The notes: generated from the sequence alone by a model not told the origin. A stretch of DNA of 64,000 bases from Telluria antibiotica (GCF_011682055.1 NZ_JAAQOM010000005.1:62001-126000), one strand, 5' to 3'. Counted from the first letter of the stretch, positions 7,625 to 16,999 are shown. Numbers and translations: made by a program.

Positions 7625-7693
7625 ATGTGTCGAGGGCGGCACGGGACACATGGCCTGACAAAACGGGGAGTTGCGGACACATTGCGCACACAT
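7625..7693. promoter_or_regulatory. Repeated ACACAT boxes, candidate response-regulator binding sites
   Basis: Between the two-component operon and the divergent CcdA-like gene, ATGTGT occurs at 7625-7630, and its complement ACACAT at 7646-7651, 7677-7682 and 7688-7693. The last two are exactly 11 bp apart, about one helical turn, as expected for tandem OmpR-family binding. Two of the copies are preceded by GG (GGACACAT). This is a pattern seen by eye; no motif scan of the genome was possible. Confidence 0.45.
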
Positions 7694-7734
7694 GGCGGGC
7701 GTCCAATGGAGGCTCGCGAATTCAGGAGCCTTCC

Positions 7735-8433
7735 ATGACGAACCCGGTCGAATCCCCGCTCGCGCTGCTGGCCGGCCTGGCCACGGTGGCGTCCCCGTGC
7801 GTGCTGCCCGTGCTGCCGTTCCTGCTCGGCGTCCGCGTCGAACAGGTGAACCGGCGCCGCCCATTGCTGATCGTGGCCGGCTTCGTGCTGTCGTTCTCCG
7901 CGTTCGCGCTGGCGCTGGGTGCCGTATCGAGCGCCGCGCAGCTGGCGCAGGAGACGCTGCGCGACGTGGCCATCGTGCTGCTGGGCGTATCGGGCCTGCT
8001 GCGCATCTGGCCGCGTCCGTGGGACCTGCTCGTCGAACGTGTTCGCCTCGTGTGGACCCGGCTGCGCGGCACGGGCGCCGACGCCGTGCCGCGCCAGAGC
8101 GGGGCGTTCGTGCTGGGCCTGTCGCTGGGCGCCGTGTGGACGCCCTGCGCCGGTCCGGTGCTCGCGTCGATCCTCGCCTTGGTCGTGCAGGCGCATGATC
8201 CGGCGAGAGCCGTAACGCTCATCGGCCTGTATGCGCTGGGCGCGGCGCTGCCGATGCTGGTGCTGATCCACGGCGGCCAGGCGATCGTGCAACGCGTGCG
8301 CGGCGTCGCCCGCCACGCCGTTGCGCTGCAGCGCGCGTTCGGCGTGCTCGTGCTGGCCAGCGCGGCCGCCATCTGGTTCCAGGTCGACACGCAGATCGCC
8401 GCCCACGTCCCGTCCATCTTCCCAACCCTGTAA
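7735..8433 (+). CDS. CcdA/DsbD-like transmembrane thiol-reductant transporter
   Basis: 232-residue membrane protein with about six hydrophobic helices. It belongs to the DsbD transmembrane-domain/CcdA family, which carries electrons from cytoplasmic thioredoxin to the periplasm. The two conserved redox cysteines are present: Cys22 in ASPCVLPVLPF and Cys138 in VWTPCAGPVL, each in the first helix of one half. A strong AGGAG site (7724-7728) precedes the ATG. The thioredoxin-like gene 10 bases downstream is the likely periplasmic electron acceptor. Confidence 0.87.
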   Translation: MTNPVESPLALLAGLATVASPCVLPVLPFLLGVRVEQVNRRRPLLIVAGFVLSFSAFALALGAVSSAAQLAQETLRDVAIVLLGVSGLLRIWPRPWDLLVERVRLVWTRLRGTGADAVPRQSGAFVLGLSLGAVWTPCAGPVLASILALVVQAHDPARAVTLIGLYALGAALPMLVLIHGGQAIVQRVRGVARHAVALQRAFGVLVLASAAAIWFQVDTQIAAHVPSIFPTL

Positions 8434-8443
8434 GGAGTTCACC

Positions 8444-8944
8444 ATGCACAACGCCATCCGTTCCCTCGCCGCTGCCGTCGTCACCTTCGCCGCCGCAAGC
8501 GCACACGCCGCCCCCGCACCGGAGTTCGCGGGCATCGACAACTGGATCAACAGCGCGCCCCTGTCGATGCAGCAGTTGCGCGGCAAGGTCGTGCTCGTGG
8601 ATTTCTGGACCTACGACTGCATCAACTGCCAGCACGTGCTGCCGTACGTGAAAGGCTGGCACGACAAGTACAAGGACCAGGGCCTCGTCGTCGTGGGCGT
8701 GCACACGCCGGAATACGGCTTCGAGCGCAACCTGAACAACCTCAAGACGGCCGTGCAGCGCAACGCCATCACGTTCCCGGTCGCGCAGGACAACCGGTAC
8801 GTCACCTGGACCGCGTACAACAACCAGTTCTGGCCCGCGTTCTATCTCGTCGATAAAAAGGGAGAGGTCGTGTACACGCACTTCGGTGAAGGGGATTACG
8901 CGCAGACCGAGGCGACGATCCGCAAGCTGCTGGCGCAGCGCTGA
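8444..8944 (+). CDS. Periplasmic TlpA/DipZ-like thioredoxin-family protein
   Basis: 166 residues with a signal peptide (1-22, ending AHA) and a thioredoxin fold. The active site is Cys59-Ile-Asn-Cys62 in FWTYDCINCQH, a form typical of TlpA-like proteins and of the C-terminal domain of mycobacterial DipZ. The cis-proline loop is WPAFYLVD. It follows the CcdA-like gene behind a TAAGGAG site in which the previous stop is embedded, so the pair is translated together. Probable role: thiol reduction or peroxide defence in the envelope. Confidence 0.88.
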   Translation: MHNAIRSLAAAVVTFAAASAHAAPAPEFAGIDNWINSAPLSMQQLRGKVVLVDFWTYDCINCQHVLPYVKGWHDKYKDQGLVVVGVHTPEYGFERNLNNLKTAVQRNAITFPVAQDNRYVTWTAYNNQFWPAFYLVDKKGEVVYTHFGEGDYAQTEATIRKLLAQR

Positions 8945-8945
8945 G

Positions 8946-9479
8946 TCAGGACGCTTCGGCCGGTGCGGCTCCAGGGGCCGCCGTCTTCTTCGGCAGCGCG
9001 ACGACGCGCGTGCCCGCGAGGCGGTCGTGCAGGAACTGGCGGTCGCGGTCGAGCAGGGCCGTCAGGCTCCAGCCGACGATGCCGACGATGAGGGCGACAC
9101 CGACCTGGCTCTTGTCCTTCAGGCCCAGTGCCGTGCAGGCGAGGAGGGCGGGCAGGAACCAGCCCCAGGCCAGCAGGTAGCGCACGACGGCCGTCGTCAG
9201 CGGCAGGCGGGTGCCGCCGTTCGTCACGACCTGCATGCGCCACGTCTTCATCGCCAGCGTGTGGCCGCTGTTGGTCCAGCCCCAGGTGAAATAAGCGCCC
9301 GTGACGACGAACAGCCAGACCTTCAGGCCGAACTGGAACACGGGCGCGTGGCTGTTGCGCGTGACGAGCAGGTACAGCGCCACCGCCAGCATGTCCACGG
9401 CCAGCAGCAGGAAGGCCTCGTAGACCATCGCGATCAGGCGGCGCTTGATGCTGGGCGTGGTGCCGGCGGTGTCGGACAT
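8946..9479 (-). CDS. RDD family membrane protein
   Basis: 177 residues with about four hydrophobic segments (roughly 18-40, 50-72, 98-118, 120-140). The family name comes from conserved Arg-Asp-Asp residues; here the C-terminal part has LLDRDRQFLHDRLAGTRVV, the usual RDD ending. Function of the family is poorly defined, with Na+/H+ exchange reported for some members. It is the last gene of the minus-strand cluster that begins with the sigma factor at 11246 and lies 7 bases after the DUF3106 gene. Confidence 0.85.
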   Translation of the reverse strand: MSDTAGTTPSIKRRLIAMVYEAFLLLAVDMLAVALYLLVTRNSHAPVFQFGLKVWLFVVTGAYFTWGWTNSGHTLAMKTWRMQVVTNGGTRLPLTTAVVRYLLAWGWFLPALLACTALGLKDKSQVGVALIVGIVGWSLTALLDRDRQFLHDRLAGTRVVALPKKTAAPGAAPAEAS

Positions 9480-9486
9480 GTGGGTC

Positions 9487-10251
9487 TCAGGCGTTGTTGG
9501 GCGAGATGCCCCAGTTTGCCGGCACCTGTTTTTCCGGCTCCGGTGCCGGCTGAGGCGTAGCGGGCGTCTGCACCGGTGGTGGTGGCGCGGGCGTGGCGGG
9601 CGCCGGTGGCGGCACGCACGGCGGGGCCGCGGACACCGCGTTCTTGACCATGCCGGCCGGGCACGACGTCGCCCCCTGGCCCAGCGGCGCGACGACCTTG
9701 CCGTTGGCCTGCGAGGGCACGACGCGCGGCGTCTTGCGTGCGGTGGCCGAGGCGGCCAGCTTTTTCTTCTGTTCTTCCGGCAACTGCTGATAGCTTTCCC
9801 ACGTGGCGTTCTTTTGCTCGGGGGCGATCTTGCGCGTGCGCGTATAGGTTTCGCGCGCCAGTTCGCGCTGCTCCGGCGTCAGCTTGGCCCATTCGCGCAT
9901 GCGTTCGTGCACGCGTTCCTGTTCTTCCGGGTTCATCGTGGCGAAGCGGTTGGCGAGCTGCAGCCACTTCTGCTTGCGCACGCCGTCCATCGGGTCCCAT
10001 TCGCCCTGCAACGGCTGCAGGGCCACCTGCTGGGCGGGCGTGAGGCTGCGCCACAAGGGCTTGTCGCCGCTCTTGCGGCTGCCCGTGGCGCGCGACGGTT
10101 CGGGATGCGTGGCGGGCGCGGCGCCCGCGGCCGCTGCGTGCGTCGACGCGGCGGGATGGGACGCGTTTTGCTCGTTGATGGTCAGTATGGCCGCGCCAAC
10201 GAGCACGACGGCAGCGACGGCGCCGGCAACTTTGAGCTTGTTAGCCGTCAT
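9487..10251 (-). CDS. DUF3106 domain protein
   Basis: 254 residues: a short cytoplasmic start, one N-terminal membrane helix (about 8-25), then a charged domain with repeated W-x-x-L-T-P-x-Q-type segments (LWRSLTPAQQVALQPL at about 66-81, WAKLTPEQRELARETY, and WESYQQLPEEQKKKL). These repeats define DUF3106, common in Betaproteobacteria. The C-terminus is proline/alanine-rich (PPPAPATPAPPPP), suggesting an extended periplasmic tail. It sits between DUF3619 and RDD genes on one probable transcript with the sigma factor. Function unknown. Confidence 0.85.
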   Translation of the reverse strand: MTANKLKVAGAVAAVVLVGAAILTINEQNASHPAASTHAAAAGAAPATHPEPSRATGSRKSGDKPLWRSLTPAQQVALQPLQGEWDPMDGVRKQKWLQLANRFATMNPEEQERVHERMREWAKLTPEQRELARETYTRTRKIAPEQKNATWESYQQLPEEQKKKLAASATARKTPRVVPSQANGKVVAPLGQGATSCPAGMVKNAVSAAPPCVPPPAPATPAPPPPVQTPATPQPAPEPEKQVPANWGISPNNA

Positions 10252-10254
10252 CCT

Positions 10255-10680
10255 TTACTGGGCTCGCTGCGGCTGTTGCTGTGCCTGCTGCTGTTGTGCC
10301 AGGTAGGCGTTGAACCCGTGGTCGGTGTAGGCCGTCAGGGGCAGGTCGTCGGACATCACGGCCGCATCCAGCTCGGCCAGTTCGGCGGCGCGCTGCTCGT
10401 GTTCGTACTGGTACACGCCGACCATGCCGGCGACCATCGCCAGCAGCGGGGCCACGACGGCGGCGCGCGCCACCCATTGCATCGAAAACAGCGAGCCGAC
10501 ATCGAACGCGGCGCGCTGGCGCGCCTGTTTCGCACGGGCCGGCGCGTCGGCCTTCTTGCGCGCGAGCGCCTGTGTGCGCGCGGCCGCCAGGCGGTCGGTC
10601 GTCGACGCCGGCAGGTTGTCGAGGTTGTCGTTCAGTGCATGGCGGATTTTGTACGCCAGGTTGATGTCGTCGGTGTTCAT
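10255..10680 (-). CDS. DUF3619 protein, candidate anti-sigma factor
   Basis: 141 residues. The N-terminal 60 residues are soluble and helical (NLAYKIRHALNDNLDNLP), followed by one membrane helix at about 73-91 (AAVVAPLLAMVAGMVGVYQY) and a short periplasmic part ending in a glutamine-rich tail. It starts in an ATGA overlap with the sigma-factor gene. A single-pass protein made in coupling with an ECF-type sigma factor is the layout of a membrane anti-sigma factor, but I see no zinc-finger anti-sigma (HxxxCxxC) motif, so this role is inferred from position and topology only. Confidence 0.8.
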   Translation of the reverse strand: MNTDDINLAYKIRHALNDNLDNLPASTTDRLAAARTQALARKKADAPARAKQARQRAAFDVGSLFSMQWVARAAVVAPLLAMVAGMVGVYQYEHEQRAAELAELDAAVMSDDLPLTAYTDHGFNAYLAQQQQAQQQPQRAQ

Positions 10681-11246
10681 AATTTAATTCCCTTGGCCTC
10701 CAGGGCTTTCTGCAGGGTATGCGTTGCGCGAGAACAATGTGTTTTTACACTGCCCTCGGAGCATCCCATCGCTTGGGCCGTCTCGGCCACGTCCATGTCC
10801 TGCCAGTAACGCATGAGGAACGCTTCCCGTTGACGCGCCGGTAGCTTTTGTACTTCTTCCTCGATCAATCGCAGGGTTTCCGCCCGTTCGACCTGGTCCG
10901 CGCTCGACTCGGCGGCGGCCGTCCCTTCCTCGGCTTCGTAAGAGGCAAGTATATCAAATTCCTCGTCGTCTTCGTCCCGGCGGCCGAGGCCTCCGAAGAG
11001 GCTGATCCAGGTGTTCCTGACCTTTTCGCGGCGGAAGTAATCGAGGATCGTGTTCTGCAGGATGCGCTGAAAAAGCATCGGCAATTCGGCCAGGGGCTTG
11101 TCGCCGTACTTCTCCGCAAGCTTGATCATGGCGTCCTGAACGATGTCGAGCGCTGCCTCGTCCTTGCGGACCGCGTACGCCGCCTGCTTGAAGGCGCGCC
11201 GCTCGACACTCTCGAGGAAGTCGTTGAGTTCTTTATCAGTGGCCAT
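10677..11246 (-). CDS. ECF-type RNA polymerase sigma factor
   Basis: 189 residues from the ATG at 11246 (MATDKEL); a GTG at 11267 in the same frame would add seven residues. Region 2 covers about 18-85 (AFKQAAYAVRKDEAALDIVQDAMIKL, then LFQRILQNTILDYFRR). An acidic linker (DEDDEEFD) follows, then region 4 at about 125-180 (LPARQREAFLMRYWQDMDV, AQAMGCSEGSVKTHCSRA). It heads the minus-strand cluster with DUF3619, DUF3106 and RDD genes. The divergent neighbour is a GST gene. The promoter it recognises cannot be read from this window. Confidence 0.92.
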   Translation of the reverse strand: MATDKELNDFLESVERRAFKQAAYAVRKDEAALDIVQDAMIKLAEKYGDKPLAELPMLFQRILQNTILDYFRREKVRNTWISLFGGLGRRDEDDEEFDILASYEAEEGTAAAESSADQVERAETLRLIEEEVQKLPARQREAFLMRYWQDMDVAETAQAMGCSEGSVKTHCSRATHTLQKALEAKGIKL

Positions 11247-11433
11247 GCGATATGTGGTGGACGCCACGGGTACGTTGCCTGTGGCTTTTCGGAAAACTTT
11301 CGAATCCTAGCAAAAATTATGGCTGACCGCACCCGAAACCGGCGAACCGCGTGTACGTAGTTTCCGGCATGCTCCGTGCAAGCCTGCCGTTTTGAATCTA
11401 AAATGGTCGAATTGACATGGTTAGGAGGCAGGC

Positions 11434-12069
11434 ATGGTGCGGCTTCTCGGCAAGGCAAGTTCGATCAATGTGCGCAAGGTGATGTGGACTTGCGCGGAGC
11501 TCGGCGTCCCGTTCGAACGGGAGGACTGGGGCAGCGGCTTTCGCTCGACGCAGGACCCGGCGTTCCTCGCGCTGAATCCGAACGCGATGGTGCCGGTGCT
11601 GGTCGACGGCGAAGCCGTGCTCTGGGAATCGAACACGATCTGCCGCTATCTCGCCACGCGCTACGGCGACGGGTCGGCCGCGAGCCTGCTGCCGCGCGAT
11701 GCGCTGGCCCGGGCGAAGGTGGAGCAGTGGATGGACTGGCAGGCGACTGAGCTGAACAATGCATGGCGCTACGCGTTCATGGGGCTCGTGCGAGGCAGCG
11801 CCGCGCACCAGGACCCGGACCAGATCGCCGCGAGCCTCGCTGGCTGGAACCGGCAGATGGGCCTGCTCGAACGTCAGTTGGCGGCGTCCGGCGATTACGT
11901 GACGGGCGCGGCGTTCTCGCTGGCCGACGTCGTGCTGGGCGTGTCGGCGCACCGCTGGCGCAAGACGCCGATGGATTCGCGGCCAGATTATCCTGCCATC
12001 GCGGCGTGGATGTCCCGGCTTGTGGCACGGCCCGGCGCCGGTGCGTGGCTCCCCGACGATACGGCTTGA
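11434..12069 (+). CDS. Glutathione S-transferase family protein
   Basis: 211 residues. The N-terminal thioredoxin-like domain (about 1-78) has Ser9-Ser10 in GKASSINVRKV at the position that activates glutathione, LNPNAMVPVL with the cis-proline, and ESNTICRYLATRYG, the glutathione-binding Glu-Ser pair. The C-terminal helical domain ends with the usual SLADVVLGVSAHRW block. A strong AGGAGG site (11423-11428) fixes the start. It is divergent from the sigma-factor operon and followed by a palindromic repeat. Substrate unknown. Confidence 0.9.
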   Translation: MVRLLGKASSINVRKVMWTCAELGVPFEREDWGSGFRSTQDPAFLALNPNAMVPVLVDGEAVLWESNTICRYLATRYGDGSAASLLPRDALARAKVEQWMDWQATELNNAWRYAFMGLVRGSAAHQDPDQIAASLAGWNRQMGLLERQLAASGDYVTGAAFSLADVVLGVSAHRWRKTPMDSRPDYPAIAAWMSRLVARPGAGAWLPDDTA

Positions 12070-12079
12070 GCGAGCGCTT

Positions 12080-12170
12080 GGCGGGCACGGGGGTGCCCAC
12101 CCTACGTCGATTCGGCGCTTCCACGATGGCGGTGGGGTGATTGCCGTAGGGTGGGCACCCCGTGCCCACC
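12080..12170. repeat. Paired palindromic repeat downstream of the GST gene
   Basis: Same layout as at 141-208. Hairpin one (12080-12104) ends in CCCTAC, and hairpin two (12146-12170) starts GTAGGGTGGGCA and ends TGCCCACC. The 41-base spacer is unrelated to that of the other copies. The GST stop codon lies 10 bases upstream, so this may form the 3' end of the GST transcript. Confidence 0.85.
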
Positions 12171-12566
12171 ACAACGCTTGCATACCCATACCGTCAAAAG
12201 TCATGAAAAAGTAATTATTTATCTTGACCAGAATGGTGCAACGCAGTAAGGTATGGAACGCTTTGCACCCCCGAAGCTTATTGTCAAGCCAGCTTGTCAC
12301 ACAAAGTCAACCTCGGCATGACGCGCTTTCACAATGTAGGCAGTTTGCTCCAACCCGTGCCACAAGCGCGAGAGATTCGCATTCCGCTACAGTAACTCAA
12401 GCCGAACGAGTTGCGTCCAGCGCCGGTTCGTAAGGATCCTACGGCATCCTGAAAGATCGACGTGACCGCAGAAAGAAGGGAAGCATGAGCGCTGTTGCGT
12501 GACACGTATCTCGTCAGGGACGAGCATCCGATCAATCTCCCTATGGGTTTTGAAAGGAAACGTATC
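12171..12566 (+). promoter_or_regulatory. Long upstream region of ilvB with a possible promoter
   Basis: About 400 bases without a credible gene. The first 80 are AT-rich. TTGACC at 12224-12229 and TAAGGT at 12247-12252 are 17 bp apart and form a weak sigma-70-like promoter, which would leave a leader of about 310 bases. Such a leader could hold attenuation control of the ilv genes, but I do not see a leader peptide rich in Ile, Val or Leu codons. A five-codon frame at 12485 is not convincing. Confidence 0.35.
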
Positions 12567-14291
12567 ATGAGTAACGACGCAGCAGCTCCCATCACGGGCG
12601 CTGAGATCGTAGTCCGTTGTCTGGCGGAAGAGGGCGTGAAGCACGTCTTCGGTTATCCCGGCGGCGCGGTTCTCTACATCTACGACGCCATCTTCAAGCA
12701 GGACAAATTCCAGCACATCCTGGTACGCCACGAGCAGGCAGCCGTGCACGCGGCCGACGCGTATTCGCGTTGCTCGAACGAAGTCGGCGTTTGCCTGGTC
12801 ACGTCCGGTCCGGGCGTCACCAATGCCGTCACCGGCCTCTCCACCGCATACATGGATTCGATTCCGATGGTCGTCATTTCCGGTCAGGTTCCGACCGCGG
12901 CGATCGGCCAGGACGCTTTCCAGGAATGCGACACCGTGGGCATCACGCGCCCGGTGGTGAAACACAATTTCCTCGTCAAGGACGTCAAAGACCTTGCCGA
13001 TACGATCAAGAAAGCCTTCTATATCGCACGCACCGGCCGTCCGGGCCCCGTGCTCGTCGATATCCCGAAGGACGTGAGCATGCAGAAGGCGACGTTCTCG
13101 TACCCGAAAGAGGTCGAGATGCGTTCCTACCGCCCCGTCGACAAGGGCCACGCCGGCCAGATCCGCAAGGCAGTGCAGTTGCTGCTGGCGGCCGAGCGTC
13201 CGATGATCTACTCGGGCGGCGGCGTCATCCTCGCCAATGCATCGAACGAACTGAACAAGCTGGTCGAGAAGCTCGGCTTCCCGATCACGAACACGCTGAT
13301 GGGCCTGGGCGCCTACCGCGCCACCGACAAGAAGTTCGTCGGCATGCCGGGCATGCACGGCACCTATGAAGCGAACATGGCGATGCAGCACTGCGACGTC
13401 CTGATCGCCATCGGCGCCCGCTTCGACGACCGCGTGATCGGCAACCCGAAACACTTCGCGACCAATCCCCGCAAGATCATCCACATCGACATCGACCCGT
13501 CGTCGATCTCGAAACGCGTGAAGGTCGACATCCCCATCGTCGGCAACGTCAAGGACGTGCTGATCGAACTGCTGTCGCAGCTGGATGCCGCCGAACAGCG
13601 TCCGAATCCGGCCGTGCAGAAATGGTGGCAGCAGATCGAGGACTGGCGCGGCCGCGAATGCCTGCGCTATGCGACCTCGACTGAACTCATCAAGCCGCAG
13701 TCCGTCGTCGAGAAGCTGTGGGAAGTGACGGGCGGCGACGCCTACGTCACGTCCGACGTGGGCCAGCACCAGATGTGGGCCGCGCAATACTACCCGTTCG
13801 ACAAGCCGCGTCGCTGGATCAACTCCGGCGGCCTGGGCACGATGGGCGTCGGCCTGCCGTATGCGATGGGCGTGCAGATGGCGAACCCGGGCGCGACCGT
13901 GGCCTGCATCACGGGCGAGGGTTCGATCCAGATGAACATCCAGGAACTCGCGACCTGCAAGCAGTATCACCTGACGCCGAAGATCATCCTCCTGAACAAC
14001 CGCTTCCTGGGCATGGTGCGCCAGTGGCAGGAACTCGACTACGGCTCGCGCTATTCCGAGTCGTACATGGATTCCCTGCCGGACTTCGAGAAGCTGGCCG
14101 AGGCCTATGGCCACGTCGGCATGCGCATCGAGAAGCCGGGCGACGTCGAGGGCGCGCTGCGCGATGCCTTCGCCATGAAGGACCGCCTGGTGTTCATGAA
14201 CTTCATTACCGACCGCAGCGAAAACGTCTGGCCGATGGTCAAGACGGGCAAGGGCCTGTCGGAAATGCTGCTCGGATCGGAGGACCTGTAA
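12567..14291 (+). CDS. ilvB: Acetolactate synthase large (catalytic) subunit
   Basis: 574 residues. ThDP- and FAD-dependent enzyme of valine, leucine and isoleucine synthesis; it condenses pyruvate with pyruvate or 2-oxobutyrate. YPGGAVLYIYDAI and the catalytic-type Glu in LVRHEQAAVHAADAY mark the N-terminal domain, and GARFDDRVIG marks the FAD region. The ThDP/Mg motif reads GEGSIQMN...LLNN, with Glu where GDG is classical, a variant I recall as common in Burkholderiales. The start follows GAAAGGAAA (12552-12560), and the GTG at 12495 in the same frame is less likely. It overlaps ilvN by one base. The symbol could equally be ilvI. Confidence 0.95.
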   Translation: MSNDAAAPITGAEIVVRCLAEEGVKHVFGYPGGAVLYIYDAIFKQDKFQHILVRHEQAAVHAADAYSRCSNEVGVCLVTSGPGVTNAVTGLSTAYMDSIPMVVISGQVPTAAIGQDAFQECDTVGITRPVVKHNFLVKDVKDLADTIKKAFYIARTGRPGPVLVDIPKDVSMQKATFSYPKEVEMRSYRPVDKGHAGQIRKAVQLLLAAERPMIYSGGGVILANASNELNKLVEKLGFPITNTLMGLGAYRATDKKFVGMPGMHGTYEANMAMQHCDVLIAIGARFDDRVIGNPKHFATNPRKIIHIDIDPSSISKRVKVDIPIVGNVKDVLIELLSQLDAAEQRPNPAVQKWWQQIEDWRGRECLRYATSTELIKPQSVVEKLWEVTGGDAYVTSDVGQHQMWAAQYYPFDKPRRWINSGGLGTMGVGLPYAMGVQMANPGATVACITGEGSIQMNIQELATCKQYHLTPKIILLNNRFLGMVRQWQELDYGSRYSESYMDSLPDFEKLAEAYGHVGMRIEKPGDVEGALRDAFAMKDRLVFMNFITDRSENVWPMVKTGKGLSEMLLGSEDL

Positions 14292-14782
14292 TGCGACACA
14301 TCATCTCCGTCCTGCTGGAAAACGAAGCCGGCGCGCTGTCGCGCGTCGTGGGGCTGTTCTCGGCACGCGGCTACAACATCGAGACGCTGACCGTGGCGCC
14401 GACCGAAGACGCCACCTTGTCGCGCATGACCATCGTGACGACGGGCTCGGACGACATCATCGAGCAGATCACCAAGCACCTGAACCGCCTCATCGAAGTG
14501 GTGAAGGTGGTCGACCTCACCGAAGGCCAGCACATCGAGCGCGAGCTCATGCTGATCAAGGTGAGGGCAGTGGGCAAGGAGCGCGAGGAAATGAAGCGCA
14601 CCGCCGACATCTTCCGCGGCCGCATCATCGACGTGACGGAAAAAACGTACACGATCGAGCTGACGGGCGCGAAGACCAAGCTGGACGCCTTCATCGACGC
14701 CATCGACCGCGCCTCGATCCTCGAAACCGTCCGCACGGGCGGTTCCGGCATCGGCCGCGGCGAGCGCATCCTCAAGGTTTGA
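14291..14782 (+). CDS. ilvN: Acetolactate synthase small (regulatory) subunit
   Basis: 163 residues. The N-terminal ACT domain (1-75; MRHIISVLLENEAGALSRVV and GYNIETLTVAPTED) binds valine for feedback inhibition. The C-terminal domain (about 80-160; LMLIKV, FRGRIIDVTEKTYTIELTG) activates the large subunit. The start codon overlaps the stop of ilvB (TAATG), which ensures balanced synthesis of the two subunits. Length matches the IlvH type. Also called ilvH. Confidence 0.95.
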   Translation: MRHIISVLLENEAGALSRVVGLFSARGYNIETLTVAPTEDATLSRMTIVTTGSDDIIEQITKHLNRLIEVVKVVDLTEGQHIERELMLIKVRAVGKEREEMKRTADIFRGRIIDVTEKTYTIELTGAKTKLDAFIDAIDRASILETVRTGGSGIGRGERILKV

Positions 14783-14796
14783 TATTGCCGCGAGAC

Positions 14797-14903
14797 GGTG
14801 GGCGGAGGCCGCCCACCCTACGGCCGACACAACGGTGGATTGGTGGATGTGATGTCCATCCAACGCCGGCAAATGAACGTAGGGTGGGCACCCCGTGCCC
14901 ACC
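14797..14903. repeat. Paired palindromic repeat between ilvN and ilvC
   Basis: Hairpin one (14797-14821) has GGTGGGCGG/CCGCCCACC arms followed by CTAC, and hairpin two (14879-14903) begins GTAGGGTGGGCA and ends TGCCCACC. The 57-base spacer is unique. It lies within the ilvBNC transcript unit and could act as an RNA-stability or partial-termination element separating ilvBN from ilvC. Confidence 0.85.
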
Positions 14904-14915
14904 AAACAAATATAA

Positions 14916-15959
<1,044 letters not shown>

Positions 15960-15977
15960 TCGGCTTCGGCTGATGTG

Positions 15978-16010
15978 AAAATCGCCTCCGCTTGCGGGGG
16001 CGATTTTTTT
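15978..16010 (+). terminator. Rho-independent terminator of ilvC
   Basis: AAATCGCCTCCG and its near-complement CGGGGGCGATTT form a GC-rich stem with a CTTG loop, followed by a run of eight Ts. It lies 18 bases after the ilvC stop. Confidence 0.92.
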
Positions 16011-16130
16011 TGTGTCCCTCGTTTGCATTCATTTGCAACTTTCCATTACATAAACTCGACTTTTACGCAAAACCCGCTATCGTTCTCCTGCCGCGGCACC
16101 GCGCCGCGAACCGAATCAAGGAGAACAACA

Positions 16131-16907
16131 ATGTCCATCAAAAAACGGGTCCTGTTGACCGCACTGAGCCTGGCGCTGACCGCGCAGGTGCACGCCCAGG
16201 CCGCGCCGGCGGCGGCCACCACCAGCGGCACCCTCGTGATCGTGCCCGCGTTCGGCGAGGTCAAGCATGCGAACGACGAGGCGACCGTCAGCTTCGCCGT
16301 CGAAGAGCAGGACAAGGACCGCGCGGCCGCGACCGCGCGCGTCAACCAGAAGATGAAGCAGGGCACCGAGATCGTGCGCCGCGAAGACCCGCAGGCGGAA
16401 CTCAAGACGGTCGGCTATTACACGGTGCCCGTGTATCCGGAAGTGCCGGACGGCCCTCGTCCGCTGGCGAATCCGGTCGTGCGTCGCGTGCCGATCGGCT
16501 GGCGCGTCGGGCAGTATCTCGAAGTGAAGACGCGCAACCTGCAGGCGCTGCCGAAGACGGCCGCGGCCGCGCAGAAAGTGCTGAACCTGAACGGCATCGA
16601 CTACCACGTGAGCCCGGAACTGGCGAAGCGCCTCGACGACGAGCGCATCGCCGCCACGTACCGCAACCTGAACGAGCGCATCGCATCGATCGCGCGCGCG
16701 ATGGGCCGCAACGTGAACGACGCCATCATCGACACGGTCGACTTCGAAGGCAGCGGCAACTACGCCGGCGGCCAGGCGGAGGCGGCGCCGGCGCTGATGC
16801 GCATGTCGGCCAAGCGCGCCGACGTGGCCGAGATGCCGGAGCCCAGCTTCGAGCCGGGCGAGACGACCTTGCAGATGCGTCTCGTCGGCAAGGTGAAATT
16901 CCGCTGA
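16131..16907 (+). CDS. SIMPL domain (DUF541) periplasmic protein
   Basis: 258 residues. Residues 1-23 form a signal peptide ending AQVHAQA. The rest fits the SIMPL/DUF541 family: a GEVKHANDEATVSFAVEEQ strand early on, a V-N-Q-K-M repeat helix, then QYLEVKTRNLQALPKTAAAA and a second half with AALMRM-like segments. The family is linked to envelope integrity and oxidative stress, without a defined biochemical activity. AAGGAGA (16118-16124) precedes the ATG, which is why the longer upstream frame is rejected. It stands alone between ilvC and pssA. Confidence 0.85.
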   Translation: MSIKKRVLLTALSLALTAQVHAQAAPAAATTSGTLVIVPAFGEVKHANDEATVSFAVEEQDKDRAAATARVNQKMKQGTEIVRREDPQAELKTVGYYTVPVYPEVPDGPRPLANPVVRRVPIGWRVGQYLEVKTRNLQALPKTAAAAQKVLNLNGIDYHVSPELAKRLDDERIAATYRNLNERIASIARAMGRNVNDAIIDTVDFEGSGNYAGGQAEAAPALMRMSAKRADVAEMPEPSFEPGETTLQMRLVGKVKFR

Positions 16908-16947
16908 CGTGACCGGTAGTCGTTCGCTAACAGAGGGGCGCGACCGA

Positions 16948-16953
16948 TATAAT
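16948..16953 (+). promoter_or_regulatory. Consensus -10 element upstream of pssA
   Basis: A perfect TATAAT lies 46 bases before the pssA start. No good -35 is visible at the usual spacing (TTCGCT at 16923 is the closest, 19 bp away), so this may depend on an activator or be weaker than it looks. Confidence 0.5.
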
Positions 16954-16999
16954 GGTGTCGTCGCGCCGACCCTGCGCATTGCTTAAGAAAAAGAAACCT

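Noticed and set aside
12485..12502. Five-codon frame (MSAVA) upstream of ilvB as an attenuation leader peptide
   Set aside because: It is preceded by a purine-rich stretch but is too short and lacks runs of Ile, Val or Leu codons; no terminator/antiterminator pair could be recognised after it.
12387..14114. Minus-strand open frame of 575 codons opposite ilvB
   Set aside because: Same shadow effect; ilvB on the plus strand is unmistakable and the antisense product has no family features or ribosome site.
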